A stretch of DNA of 64,000 nt from Peptoniphilaceae bacterium (GCA_030152565.1 JASLJE010000002.1:106104-170103); one strand, 5' to 3'. Positions 35,305 through 44,557 are shown, counted from the first letter of the stretch. Notes: generated by a model not told the origin, from the sequence alone. Numbers and translations are program-made.

Positions 35305-37137
35305 CTTTAATGCTTCATTTACAGCTTCAATTATAGCCTGGCTAGTATTGGTAGCACCGGCAATAGTATCTATGTTTTCTGTTGAATTGGACTTTATAAT
35401 TCTCTTAGGAATTTCTTCTAGGGCCTTATCAGCAAGACCTTCTGTTTCCACATGGTCTAGGATTTCAACATTTTTAATTTCTTGATTTTCAACAGTGACC
35501 TTAACTTTTAAGTCACCATTATTACCCTTTGAACTAGCTTCATAGCTTCCATCTTCATATTTCTTGGAAGATTTTTCTATGTCTTTTTCATTTTCTTCCA
35601 TAAAACCTTCTAAGGTCTTTCTTTCTTCTTCAATGTTAGTAAGGTTTTTCTTTTCTGAGTTGGCAGCAGCTGATTCACCGGCAATTTTACCGTAAACAAA
35701 GGCTTGAAGAAGGCCATTTCCTGCCATGTAGTTAGCATCTCCATTACTTGAGAAACCTTCTATTACTCCTCCACCTGCGTAAAGGTTTGTAATTCCTGTC
35801 CTATCTTCCTTTAAAACTTGGGCAGTTTGAGGATCTACTATAAGTCCTCCTTGGGTATGGCGGAAGTCTCCAGTAACCTTAATGGCATAGAAGGGAGCCT
35901 TAAACTCCTTAGGAAGTTTAGTCCTATTCATATAGTCTTCGCCATTTTTTATACCTTCAAGATAAAGGTTAAATTCTTTTTCCACTTGTTTTTGGTCAAG
36001 TCCCAACTTGCTTGCTAATTCATCAAGAGTTTTTGCCTTGATAAGTTCATCATCTTCCATGGCCTTAAGAGATGGAATATCTAATTTTTGAATATTTTCA
36101 TCCCAAATCATATAGGCAAAGGCATCAGGTTGATTTACTATGGCTGTTCCCAAAGGAGAATAACCTACATATTCATCAATAAATCTTCTGCCGTCCTTGT
36201 TTAAAAGGATTCCTCCATTATTTAAAAAGGCTGCGCCAAGACTTTTATGAGTCTTATAGCTTATGGGAGCATAGGCTTGATAGGCTGACATGGCTGCCAC
36301 TTCACCGCCAAGTTTCTTACCCCATTCAATTCCTTCTCCAGTAGCGCCAGGAGCTACATTTATAACAGCATTTTTTATGGATGGTATGTATTTTTCAACC
36401 ATTTCCCTATTGGCACCAAATCCACTGGTTGCTAGAACGGTAGAATCGGCAAGGATATTAAATTTTTCTCCATTGTATTCAGCTACTAGGCCCTTAACTT
36501 GGCCATCTTTACTTATAAGGTCAAGTCCTGTAACTTGGGTTAAACTTATAATATTAGGATTGGCTTCAACAGCCTCTACCAGCTTGTTAACCAATTGGCC
36601 TCCACCGCCTTCAGCTACGTGGATCCTGTATTCGCTTTGGCCATAGTAGATCATATCTGTTTCCAAGTTCCACTTAATATCAAATTGTTCCATCCATTCT
36701 TTAACATCATTAGATTGGTCTACAGCTCTTTCTAAAAGTTCATAGTTTTGAGTGTATTCACCAGCCCTATAAATATCTGTTAACATGGCTTCCTTGCTAT
36801 CTTTTATCTTCTCAGCCTCTTGTTCCTTGGTACCAAAGGCTGGTATCTTACCACTGGACATGGATGTAGCTCCACCGTAAACACCTTGTTTTTCTACCAA
36901 GATGACAGAAGCTCCATCTTCAGCTGCCTTAAGGGCTGCAACTAAACCAGTTCCTCCACCACCCACAACTAAAACATCCGTTTTTACTTGCCTTAAATTT
37001 TCATCATCTTTTTGGCCTTTTTCAAGACTAGCATCCTCTACTTTGGCTTCTTCTTTTTTATCAGCCTGGCAGCCTGTCAAGAAGTTTAAAGCCATAATTA
37101 GGACTAGAAGTAAGGCAATACTTTTTCTTTTTTTCAT
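35302..37137 (-). CDS. Exported FAD/FMN flavoprotein reductase (FrdA/UrdA-like lipoprotein)
   Basis: A 611-residue lipoprotein with lipobox LTGC about residue 23. Unlike the paralogue at 6892, the FAD_binding_2 domain comes first (about 50-480, Rossmann loop VVGGGGTGLVAAL, then VYGGATSMSSG), followed by an acidic linker and a C-terminal FMN_bind domain (about 530-611) with covalent FMN motif IAGATNTS. The substrate is unknown, probably an organic acid or unsaturated acceptor used outside the membrane. AGGAGGG precedes the ATG. FMN transfer by ApbE is expected but not encoded here. Confidence 0.9.
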   Translation of the reverse strand: MKKRKSIALLLVLIMALNFLTGCQADKKEEAKVEDASLEKGQKDDENLRQVKTDVLVVGGGGTGLVAALKAAEDGASVILVEKQGVYGGATSMSSGKIPAFGTKEQEAEKIKDSKEAMLTDIYRAGEYTQNYELLERAVDQSNDVKEWMEQFDIKWNLETDMIYYGQSEYRIHVAEGGGGQLVNKLVEAVEANPNIISLTQVTGLDLISKDGQVKGLVAEYNGEKFNILADSTVLATSGFGANREMVEKYIPSIKNAVINVAPGATGEGIEWGKKLGGEVAAMSAYQAYAPISYKTHKSLGAAFLNNGGILLNKDGRRFIDEYVGYSPLGTAIVNQPDAFAYMIWDENIQKLDIPSLKAMEDDELIKAKTLDELASKLGLDQKQVEKEFNLYLEGIKNGEDYMNRTKLPKEFKAPFYAIKVTGDFRHTQGGLIVDPQTAQVLKEDRTGITNLYAGGGVIEGFSSNGDANYMAGNGLLQAFVYGKIAGESAAANSEKKNLTNIEEERKTLEGFMEENEKDIEKSSKKYEDGSYEASSKGNNGDLKVKVTVENQEIKNVEILDHVETEGLADKALEEIPKRIIKSNSTENIDTIAGATNTSQAIIEAVNEALK

Positions 37138-37237
37138 AAACCCTCCTATATATACTTTTATGTAGTTTAAATAACGATAATATTATAACATAGAAAGGGA
37201 AAAATTGCTTATATTTAAATAAGTGGCAAAGAGAGCA

Positions 37238-37261
37238 TAAAAAAAGAGCCCTTAGGCTCTA
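37238..37261 (-). terminator. Terminator of fprA
   Basis: On the minus strand AGAGCC/GGCTCT with loop TAAG is followed by seven T and lies just past the fprA stop. Confidence 0.9.
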
Positions 37262-37266
37262 GTTTT

Positions 37267-38496
37267 CTATAGGCTTAAAACATCACAGAAACCGTCATCT
37301 CCGCAAGACTCTAGGGCATCAGCCATTTCGTCTGCTAGGACCTTACACATTTCCAAGTCTTCCTTAGTAGGACTACATTTTGCTTCTATGGTTGTTTCTA
37401 GCATTTCAAATTTAGAATTTTCACCAAATTCCTTTAATTCTTTTAGGGCTCCACCACTCCATGAATAGGAACCAAAAACTCCAAGAACATGGTTTTCAAT
37501 CTTATTGGATTCAACTATATTTACCAAGTTTTTCATCACAGGGAAAAGTCCATTATTATAGGTACAAGAACCTAGGATAGTTCCCTTATATCTCCATATT
37601 TCATTTAGGATATGGGATGGATGGGTCTTGGAAACGTCAAATACCTTAACATTTTTTATACCTCTAACTGCCAATTGCCTGGCTACAGTTTCAGCCATGG
37701 TAGCTGTGTTTCCATACATGGATCCATAAACTATAACAACTCCCTTTTCAGTTTGATAACTGGAAAGTCTATCGTAAAGTTTAACTATTTTTTCAGGATG
37801 TTCCTTCCAAACTGGTCCGTGAACTGGACAAATCATCTTTATGTCCAAAGGAGCAAGTTTTTTAAGGGCAAATTGTACCTGTCTAGAGAATTTACCAACT
37901 ATATTGGTAAAGTATCTTGATGTTTCCTTGGCAAAGAAATCCCAGTTGATTTCATCATCAAAAATAGTTCCGTTTAGGGCTCCAAAGCCTCCAAAGGCAT
38001 CTTGTGAAAATAGGATTCCACTATTTTCTTCATAGGAAACCATTGATTCAGGCCAGTGTAGCATAGGGGTTGTGTAGAAGGTTAACTTTCTACCACCTAA
38101 GTCTAGGCTTTCGCCATCCTTAACTTCAATTATTCCTTCTGTTATGCCATAAAAACCTTCTAAAAATTCAATTGTCTTCTTATTACCAACTATTTTCACA
38201 TTTGGGTATAAGTTTTGTATAGTTTGAATTGATCCAGAATGGTCTGGCTCCATATGGTGTACTATTATATAGTCTAAGTCTTTTCCATCAAGGGCTTCTT
38301 CTAGTTTTTCTACAAATTCATCTACCTTGGTTATTTTAACAGTGTCCATTAGGGCTGTTTTTTCACCAGTTAATAGGTAAGAGTTGTAGGAAATACCGTC
38401 TTCTAAAGGCCATTGGTTTTCGAAAAGATGTGTATCTCTGTCATTAACTCCTATATAAGTTAGGAAGTCAGTAATTTGAACAGTAAGTAAATTCAT
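37267..38496 (-). CDS. Flavodiiron protein (O2/NO reductase), FprA type
   Basis: Reduces O2 to water (or NO to N2O) with a diiron site, protecting anaerobes. The 409 residues have an N-terminal metallo-beta-lactamase fold with the diiron motif HHMEPDHSG (H-x-E-x-D) and a C-terminal flavodoxin domain with the FMN loop YGSMYGNT. There is no fused rubredoxin. GAGG precedes the ATG. It is divergent from fni and has its own terminator. Confidence 0.95.
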   Translation of the reverse strand: MNLLTVQITDFLTYIGVNDRDTHLFENQWPLEDGISYNSYLLTGEKTALMDTVKITKVDEFVEKLEEALDGKDLDYIIVHHMEPDHSGSIQTIQNLYPNVKIVGNKKTIEFLEGFYGITEGIIEVKDGESLDLGGRKLTFYTTPMLHWPESMVSYEENSGILFSQDAFGGFGALNGTIFDDEINWDFFAKETSRYFTNIVGKFSRQVQFALKKLAPLDIKMICPVHGPVWKEHPEKIVKLYDRLSSYQTEKGVVIVYGSMYGNTATMAETVARQLAVRGIKNVKVFDVSKTHPSHILNEIWRYKGTILGSCTYNNGLFPVMKNLVNIVESNKIENHVLGVFGSYSWSGGALKELKEFGENSKFEMLETTIEAKCSPTKEDLEMCKVLADEMADALESCGDDGFCDVLSL

Positions 38497-38638
38497 TTAA
38501 CCACCTCTATTGTTAATTGTTATGCTTTAATTTTATAGTATATAATGATAAAATGCAATTATAAGCAGGTTCCAAGTCAGAGGCATAAGACATAATCTTA
38601 ATATTAAGAGGCCAGACTTAAATATATATAAGTATATT

Positions 38639-38668
38639 TTGTCTTATAAGGTCATATTATGGTATTAT
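38639..38668 (+). promoter_or_regulatory. fni promoter
   Basis: TTGTCT (38639-38644), 18 bp, TATTAT (38663-38668). The -35 lies in an 8-bp inverted repeat (ATAAGACA at 38585-38592 and TGTCTTAT at 38640-38647). The 247-bp space 38497-38743 also holds a CTTAATATTAAG palindrome and no gene. Confidence 0.5.
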
Positions 38669-38743
38669 AGATAGTGGAGTCTAACTATATGTATGCTGGA
38701 AAGAATAACTACATAGTTTCCCAAAGGAAGCTAAATATTATTA

Positions 38744-39772
38744 GTGAGAGTGATAGAAGTGAGAAGAATAAATAGAGATCAACGAATTGAAAATTCGCTA
38801 AAAACGACACATAGGGGAAATACATTATTTGACGATGTATATATCGAACATAATTCTTTGCCAGATTTAAACTTTGAAGATATTGATACTACAGTTGACT
38901 TTTTAGGAAGAGAGATATCTTTCCCACTGCTAATCAATGCCATGACCGGCGGAACAGAAAAGGGTTGTGAGATAAATGAGAGTTTATATATGCTGTCCAA
39001 GGAATTTAATATTCCCATGGAGGTAGGATCCCAATCAGTTGCTGTTGAAGACAAGGTCTGTAAGGATTTATTTATTGGAACAGACAATAGCATAGACGAT
39101 CAAAATGCCATAGTTATAGCCAACTTAAATGCCAACGATAGTATGGAACATATTAAGGCGGCCATGGATATGGTAAATGCAGAAGTGATTTCTTTATATA
39201 TCAATCCAGCTCAGGAATTAGTAACCAAGGGCGGGGAAAGAGACTTTGAAGGTATCTTGGAAAACATAAGAAGGGCCGTAGAAGAAAATCCTGGAAAGAT
39301 AATGGTTAAGGAAGTAGGCTTTGGCATGTCTGAAGAAGTCATCAAGAAATTGGTTGACGCAGGCGTAGAAATGATAAATGTTTCAGGCTATGGGGGTACA
39401 AACTTTGTAGAAATAGAAAATTTGAGAAATCTAGAATATGATTTTTCAGATTTATATGACTGGGGAGTTCCTACAGCCAAGTCCATAATAAATGCTAGGG
39501 AGATAAGCGATGATATTATGGTAATTTCCAGTGGGGGAATTAAAAATAGTATGGATATCGTAAAGTCTCTTATACTAGGGGCTGATTATGTCGGAATCAG
39601 TGGGGAACTGTTAAAGTATCTTCTACATGGAGGCTATGATTACGCCAGGGCATACTTGGAAGAAATAATTTACAAGACCAAGATGATTATGCTCTTATTA
39701 GGGGCTAGAAACATAGAGGAATTGAAAAAAACTCCTTATAGGATTACTGGCAGACTTAAGGAGATTATCTAG
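38744..39772 (+). CDS. fni: Isopentenyl-diphosphate isomerase, type 2
   Basis: FMN-dependent interconversion of IPP and DMAPP for isoprenoid and undecaprenol synthesis. The 342 residues include LINAMTGGTEKGCEIN (FMN site), QSVAVED, KEVGFGMS and the phosphate-binding SGGIKNSMD. The start is unclear: GTG at 38744, 38750 and 38759 are in frame and only 38759 leaves the usual short N-terminus, but none has a strong ribosome site. Other isoprenoid genes are not nearby. Confidence 0.9.
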   Translation: MRVIEVRRINRDQRIENSLKTTHRGNTLFDDVYIEHNSLPDLNFEDIDTTVDFLGREISFPLLINAMTGGTEKGCEINESLYMLSKEFNIPMEVGSQSVAVEDKVCKDLFIGTDNSIDDQNAIVIANLNANDSMEHIKAAMDMVNAEVISLYINPAQELVTKGGERDFEGILENIRRAVEENPGKIMVKEVGFGMSEEVIKKLVDAGVEMINVSGYGGTNFVEIENLRNLEYDFSDLYDWGVPTAKSIINAREISDDIMVISSGGIKNSMDIVKSLILGADYVGISGELLKYLLHGGYDYARAYLEEIIYKTKMIMLLLGARNIEELKKTPYRITGRLKEII

Positions 39773-39780
39773 GAGGAAGT

Positions 39781-40572
39781 ATGAGCACAAAAGATAGAAG
39801 TTTGTTTTTTGAACAACAAAATCAATTGAGTAACGTTAAAAATGTAATAGGTGTAGTAAGTGGTAAGGGGGGAGTTGGTAAGTCCCTAGTTACATCCTTA
39901 TTAGCATCAGAAATGAACAAGAAGGGCTATAAGACAGCCATCTTAGACGCAGATATAACAGGACCATCCATTCCAAAATCATTTGGAGTAAAGGGACCTT
40001 TAATGGCATATAAAACTGGGACCTATCCTGCAGTTTCAAAAAACGGGGTAAAGATTTGTTCAGCCAATTTACTATTGGAAAGGGAAACTGATCCAGTGGT
40101 TTGGAGAGGACCTGTAGTTTCAGGAGCCATCAAACAATTTTGGCAAGACATAGTTTGGGAAGAGGTTGACTACATGTTTGTAGACATGCCACCAGGAACT
40201 GGTGACGTGGCCCTAACAGTATTCCAATCCCTACCATTAAAGGGAATAGTAATAGTTACAAGCCCTCAAGACTTGGTATCCATGATAGTTGACAAGGCTG
40301 TAAATATGGCCAACAAGATGGATGTACCAATTATAGGACTAGTGGAAAACATGTCCTACTTCACCTGTCCAGACTGTGGAGAAAAACACCACATCTTTGG
40401 AGAAAGTAAGGCTGAAGAAGTAGCTAGTGAAAGAAACTTGGACCTATTGGCTCAAATTCCAATAAATCCAGAAATTGCCAGTCAGGTAGACAAGGGTCTA
40501 GTAGAAGACTTGGATGCCAACTTTATGGATGGGGCAATTGAAAAGTTAGTTGAATTTACAAAGGAAAAATAA
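39781..40572 (+). CDS. Mrp/NBP35-family Fe-S cluster carrier ATPase
   Basis: A 263-residue P-loop ATPase that carries or inserts Fe-S clusters. The deviant Walker A GKGGVGKS is at about residue 26-33, and the CxxC cluster site is in YFTCPDCGEKH (about 198). There is no N-terminal MIP18-like domain, as in many Firmicutes. AGGAGGAAGT precedes the ATG. The stop overlaps the next start by one base. The suf operon 4 kb away would provide clusters. Confidence 0.95.
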   Translation: MSTKDRSLFFEQQNQLSNVKNVIGVVSGKGGVGKSLVTSLLASEMNKKGYKTAILDADITGPSIPKSFGVKGPLMAYKTGTYPAVSKNGVKICSANLLLERETDPVVWRGPVVSGAIKQFWQDIVWEEVDYMFVDMPPGTGDVALTVFQSLPLKGIVIVTSPQDLVSMIVDKAVNMANKMDVPIIGLVENMSYFTCPDCGEKHHIFGESKAEEVASERNLDLLAQIPINPEIASQVDKGLVEDLDANFMDGAIEKLVEFTKEK

Positions 40573-40850
40573 TGAAAGACGAAAAGATAAATAAACTTTT
40601 GATTAGACTGTCTATGGGGACATCCTTGTTTTCCATAATAACAGTAGTCCTAATACTTTTGGAGATAAAAAAGATTATACCAGCAGGTATATCTAATATA
40701 TCCCTATCTATAGCTTTCGCCATGATGGGGGCCAATAGTATAATTAAGTTTAAGGCTAGCGGTCAAAAAAAGCTTATGGTAGTAGGAGGGTTTTTAATCC
40801 TAATCGGCCTAATTAATCTAGTATTTGGCCTGGGCCTACTTGTGAAATAA
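40572..40850 (+). CDS. Small membrane protein, unknown
   Basis: A 92-residue protein with three hydrophobic segments (about 17-33, 39-58, 67-90) and a short charged N-terminus. I recognise no family. The start codon shares a base with the mrp stop, so translation is probably coupled. Confidence 0.7.
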   Translation: MKDEKINKLLIRLSMGTSLFSIITVVLILLEIKKIIPAGISNISLSIAFAMMGANSIIKFKASGQKKLMVVGGFLILIGLINLVFGLGLLVK

Positions 40851-40879
40851 AAGAAGTAATAAAGAAAATTAAAAAGATG

Positions 40880-40915
40880 ACCTTCTTGTTACCATGGTAA
40901 TAAGGAGGTTTTTTT
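40880..40915 (+). terminator. Terminator/attenuator hairpin that includes a ribosome-binding site
   Basis: A 14-bp stem (ACCTTCTTGTTACC at 40880-40893 with GGTAATAAGGAGGT at 40896-40909, two G-T pairs) is followed at once by a run of T and then the ATG at 40916. The AGGAGG that must serve that ATG is in the 3' arm, so the hairpin would both end transcription and hide the ribosome site. Confidence 0.8.
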
Positions 40916-41416
40916 ATGGAAGAAAAAAATAAGTCTGTCGATGACAGGTTAAGAGAGAAGCTAAAGGACTATAAGGAAGAGAAAAAAAGCTACAAAACAG
41001 TCTTTAAGGGCGACTTTGATAAGAAGGAAGAAGAGGCTATGTTTGGCCAGCTGGAAAAGTTTTTTAATAGGGATCCAGTTATTTCCTTTATAACCACCTA
41101 TATCATGGAAATCTATCTGATAATTTTACTAGGCTCCTTACTTTTCAAGTCCCGCTATGATAGCTGGTCCTACCACCTTCGCTTTATGGTCAGGTATATG
41201 GGGGCTATAAACTTGTCCACCATAGTGATTCTTTTAGTCAAGAAAAAGTATTCTCAAGCAATCTTGGTAGAGATGGTTTATCTGGTCAATAGTTTTTATG
41301 GCCTAATATCTGCTAGCTTTTGGTATAATCGGTCTTTGGTTATAGTCTTGTTAAATGGTCTGGCTATCTTTATAGTCTATCGAATGATTCGACTCAGCCT
41401 GGAAATATCCCAATAA
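40916..41416 (+). CDS. Membrane protein of unknown function
   Basis: A 166-residue protein with a charged, probably helical N-terminal ~55 residues and three or four hydrophobic segments from about residue 58. I recognise no family. Its start follows the T tract of a terminator-like hairpin that contains its AGGAGG, which suggests controlled or low expression. Confidence 0.7.
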   Translation: MEEKNKSVDDRLREKLKDYKEEKKSYKTVFKGDFDKKEEEAMFGQLEKFFNRDPVISFITTYIMEIYLIILLGSLLFKSRYDSWSYHLRFMVRYMGAINLSTIVILLVKKKYSQAILVEMVYLVNSFYGLISASFWYNRSLVIVLLNGLAIFIVYRMIRLSLEISQ

Positions 41417-41420
41417 AAAA

Positions 41421-41450
41421 AGGGCCTGTCCTAGACAGGTCCTTTATTTG
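41421..41450. terminator. Convergent terminator, 40916 gene / Asp23
   Basis: The 10-bp stem AGGGCCTGTC/GACAGGTCCT (41421-41443, loop CTA) has TTATTTG on plus and TTTTTTT on minus, so it probably works for both strands. Confidence 0.88.
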
Positions 41451-41451
41451 T

Positions 41452-41781
41452 TTAGTTATTATAGATTACGTCCTTAACCACAATATTAACCTTGGTTACA
41501 TCCAGGCCAAGCATAACATCTAATTGCTCTTGTACATTTTTTTGTACTGCTTCACAAGTGTCATAGATGTTTGAGTTACCATCTAAGATTAGGGTTAGGG
41601 CCACTTCCATCCTACCTTGGTCTATTATGGAAACTATACCTTCTTTTTTCTTGTAATCAACCTTTTGGTTTTTATATCCTATAACAGAATCAACACCTTC
41701 TACTTTTAAGGCAGATTCTGCGATTAACTGATCTACTATTTCATTTGCTATTTTTACTGAGCCATTTTTGAAGTCTGTCAT
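41452..41781 (-). CDS. Asp23/Gls24-family envelope stress protein
   Basis: A 109-residue member of the Asp23 (DUF322) family, with the family features NGSVKIANEIVDQLIAESAL at the N-terminus, GVDSVIGY, VALTLILDG and VQEQLDVMLGLDVTKVNIVVKDV at the end. Roles in envelope stress are known for relatives; the exact function is unknown. AAGGAGATC precedes the ATG. Confidence 0.92.
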   Translation of the reverse strand: MTDFKNGSVKIANEIVDQLIAESALKVEGVDSVIGYKNQKVDYKKKEGIVSIIDQGRMEVALTLILDGNSNIYDTCEAVQKNVQEQLDVMLGLDVTKVNIVVKDVIYNN

Positions 41782-41917
41782 CTGGATCTCCTTTCATAAT
41801 ATCTTATTAGTGACATTATAACATTTAGGGATAAAAATTGCTAATTATAGTCTTTTAAATTTGAGAAATTGGCTTATTTACTTTATAATCTAAAGGATGG
41901 AATGACTGGAGAGGTAT

Positions 41918-43012
41918 ATGGATAAGATTAAAAAAAACATTAAAAAAATGAATACGAAATTTGCACTACAGGTTTCACTAGGATCTATCTTGGCCATGTT
42001 TTTCGCCCAAGTTTTGGGGCTTAAGTATGGTGTAACTGCAGGAATTACCACCCTTTTAACTGTACAAAATACTAGAAGGGAGACTTTAGAGGTTTCCTTA
42101 AAGAGATTTTTAGGCTTTATCCTAATGGTGGCAACCACCTATATATTATTTAACAGTTTAGGGTATAATATTTATGTCTTTGGACTATTCATCCTATTTT
42201 ATGTCATCTTGTGTAACGCCTTTGACATACAGGTGGGAATAGTATCAAATGCAGTTTTGGCCAGCCACTTTCTCTTGGAAAAATCAACTTCCTTAGATAT
42301 GATGGTAAATGAATTTTTTATCCTTCTAATAGGGGCCAGCATGGGGATAATCATAAATCTTTTAACCCCTACCAGGACCTTTAATGTGAAGGAAAATCAA
42401 GACTTGGTAGATTTTAAGTTAAAGGAGATACTAGAGTTAATCGGCCTTAGACTAAAGGGCCAGTATAGGACGGGAAAAGAAACAAAGGACAAGGAATTAA
42501 ATGAACTTTTTATAGATAGAAAGATAAGGGAATTGGATTTGGACCTGGAGAGGATTAATAGGGACCTGGCAGAGGCGTCTAACAATATGATTAGCAGCGA
42601 TGAAGCCTACTCCCACCACTACCTACAAATGAGATATTCCCAATTAAATATAGTTAAATTGATATGGACCAATGTGAAAAAACTAGACATGGACATATCC
42701 CAAAGAGACCACCTGGCAAACTTGGTCTTGGATGTATCCCAAGGCTTTGTAGACAGCGAGGAGGTAGAGCTTATCTTAAGGAGGGCGGAAGAGTCCCTAT
42801 CCTACTTTAGAAAGGATGATCTGCCTAAGACCAGGGATGAGTTTGAAGAAAGAGCCCTAATGTATGTTATTTTAAATGACATTATAGGATTTTTAGAGCT
42901 TAAGAGGAAATTTGTAAATACTTTAACCAAGGAAGATAAAAAAATTTATTGGAATTGCGATAAGATAGATGGGGTGATATATTGTGAAAGAAAAGAAGAC
43001 TATAGAAGCTAG
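41918..43012 (+). CDS. Aromatic acid exporter family (ArAE/FUSC-like) membrane protein
   Basis: A 364-residue protein with five to six N-terminal membrane segments (about residues 17-150) of the ArAE_1 type (ALQVSLGSILAMFFAQVLG and GITTLLTVQNTRRETLEV are typical) and a soluble helical C-terminal domain. Relatives are called exporters, but the substrate is not known. GGAGAGG precedes the ATG. It overlaps the next gene by 29 bases. Confidence 0.87.
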   Translation: MDKIKKNIKKMNTKFALQVSLGSILAMFFAQVLGLKYGVTAGITTLLTVQNTRRETLEVSLKRFLGFILMVATTYILFNSLGYNIYVFGLFILFYVILCNAFDIQVGIVSNAVLASHFLLEKSTSLDMMVNEFFILLIGASMGIIINLLTPTRTFNVKENQDLVDFKLKEILELIGLRLKGQYRTGKETKDKELNELFIDRKIRELDLDLERINRDLAEASNNMISSDEAYSHHYLQMRYSQLNIVKLIWTNVKKLDMDISQRDHLANLVLDVSQGFVDSEEVELILRRAEESLSYFRKDDLPKTRDEFEERALMYVILNDIIGFLELKRKFVNTLTKEDKKIYWNCDKIDGVIYCERKEDYRS

Positions 43013-43724
43013 GTTTATAGATGGTCACTATGACTATCTCTTTACCAAGTATATCTATAAGAGGGTCTTGGAAAAGAAATATATAGATCATTTTGGCCAG
43101 TATGAACTAGACAAGATGAAAAGCATTTATGAGGCTGTCCTTGTTAATAAAAAGGTTGAAAGCAGCTTTGTTTTTGGCGAGTTGGAATACCCAGCCTATA
43201 TAGACTACCTGGCTAAAAAGGAATACGCTGATTTGGCCAGACAAATCAGGGAATTAAGATATAGTTTGGCCCATAATAAGGAAGAGGAAGAAAGACTTAA
43301 TAATTATATAAATAAGTCTGGCCTAAAGGAAGATTTATACCTTATAATAGAAAGGTCCAATCCTACCTTGAATAGTAATAGTAAGGCTGAACAAATCTGG
43401 ATAGATCTTTTGGAAGTCCTGGAGGCAGGAGAGTTTTCAAAAATCAAAGACTTAAAGGCCAGGGCAAAGAAAATCAGACTATTAAAAAACAAGGAAGAGG
43501 ATCTGGAAGAAATACTAAAATCAGATTTAGCCTATCTGGAAAAAGAAAAGAAAGAACTAACCAGCTACTTCCCTTTTAATCAGGAAGAAATCTTCCAGGA
43601 TGAAAAATTAATCCAGGAAAAGACAAGGGCTATAAAAGAAGATGTATTAAGTGCTAAAGAGAGTGTGGAAAAGATGTATGACCTACTTTTATATACCTCT
43701 CAACCAACCAAGTGGGATAATTAG
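42984..43724 (+). CDS. Coiled-coil protein, unknown
   Basis: A 246-residue soluble, Lys/Glu-rich protein with long helical, coiled-coil-like stretches (about 80-105 and 150-225) and no signal peptide or motif I recognise. The start is GTG at 42984 with GGGGTGA upstream, inside the end of the exporter-like gene, so the two are translationally coupled and may work together. Confidence 0.7.
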   Translation: MKEKKTIEARFIDGHYDYLFTKYIYKRVLEKKYIDHFGQYELDKMKSIYEAVLVNKKVESSFVFGELEYPAYIDYLAKKEYADLARQIRELRYSLAHNKEEEERLNNYINKSGLKEDLYLIIERSNPTLNSNSKAEQIWIDLLEVLEAGEFSKIKDLKARAKKIRLLKNKEEDLEEILKSDLAYLEKEKKELTSYFPFNQEEIFQDEKLIQEKTRAIKEDVLSAKESVEKMYDLLLYTSQPTKWDN

Positions 43725-43745
43725 AAAGCTTGATATCTAGGCGTG

Positions 43746-43774
43746 TTGACTAATTCCTACTAAATTAGTATACT
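43746..43774 (+). promoter_or_regulatory. suf promoter with overlapping palindrome
   Basis: TTGACT (43746-43751), 17 bp, TATACT (43769-43774). The repeat ACTAATT (43749-43755) / AATTAGT (43763-43769) spans the spacer and touches both elements, the expected place for an operator. An Rrf2/IscR-type regulator is a plausible binder, not shown. Confidence 0.7.
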
Positions 43775-43818
43775 TTTATCATAAAAGAGTTTTTAATCTA
43801 TCAAAAAAGGAGAAAATT

Positions 43819-44556
43819 ATGTTAAAAATAAAAGACTTAAACGTAAGTGTTGAAGATAAACATATATTAAAAGATATAAATTTAGAAATAAATCCAGGTG
43901 AAGTTCACGTGGTAATGGGACCTAACGGGGCAGGTAAATCTACCTTGACCAATACGATTATGGCCCATCCAAAGTACGAAGTAAACAGCGGAGAAATAAT
44001 CTTCGAAGGTGAAAACATTACAGAGCTTAGCTCAGACGAAAGGGCTAAGAAGGGAATCTTCTTATCCTTCCAAATGCCAGAAGAAATTCCAGGAATCACT
44101 GTGGAAAACTTCTTAAGAGCAGCTAAGATGGCTGTTACAGGTGAAAATGTACCTATCTTAAAGTTTAGAAAAAATCTTTATGAAAAAATGGCTGACTTAA
44201 GCTTTGACAAGAGCTATGCAGAAAGATATTTAAACGTAGGTTTTTCAGGTGGAGAAAAGAAGAAAAATGAAATCCTACAAATGAAGGTTCTAGACCCTAA
44301 ATTTGTCATGCTTGACGAAACAGACTCAGGACTTGACGTAGATGCTACCAAGATAGTATCAGAAGGAGTTAGGGACTTCTTAACAGAAGACAAGGCTGTT
44401 CTTATTATTACCCACCACAGTCAAATTTTAGAAGCCTTAGAACCAGACTTTGTCCACATTATCGTTGATGGTAAGTTAGTTAAGACAGAAGGAAAAGAGT
44501 TAATCGACAAGATAGAGTCTCAAGGTTATCAATGGATCAAAGACGAGGTGAAGTAA
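43819..44556 (+). CDS. sufC: Fe-S assembly ATPase SufC
   Basis: A 245-residue ABC-type ATPase of the SUF scaffold complex. The Walker A is GPNGAGKS, the signature FSGGEKK, and Walker B VMLDETDSGLDVDA. AAAGGAG precedes the ATG. It is first in sufCBDSU and lies two bases before sufB. Confidence 0.97.
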   Translation: MLKIKDLNVSVEDKHILKDINLEINPGEVHVVMGPNGAGKSTLTNTIMAHPKYEVNSGEIIFEGENITELSSDERAKKGIFLSFQMPEEIPGITVENFLRAAKMAVTGENVPILKFRKNLYEKMADLSFDKSYAERYLNVGFSGGEKKKNEILQMKVLDPKFVMLDETDSGLDVDATKIVSEGVRDFLTEDKAVLIITHHSQILEALEPDFVHIIVDGKLVKTEGKELIDKIESQGYQWIKDEVK

Positions 44557-44557
44557 G

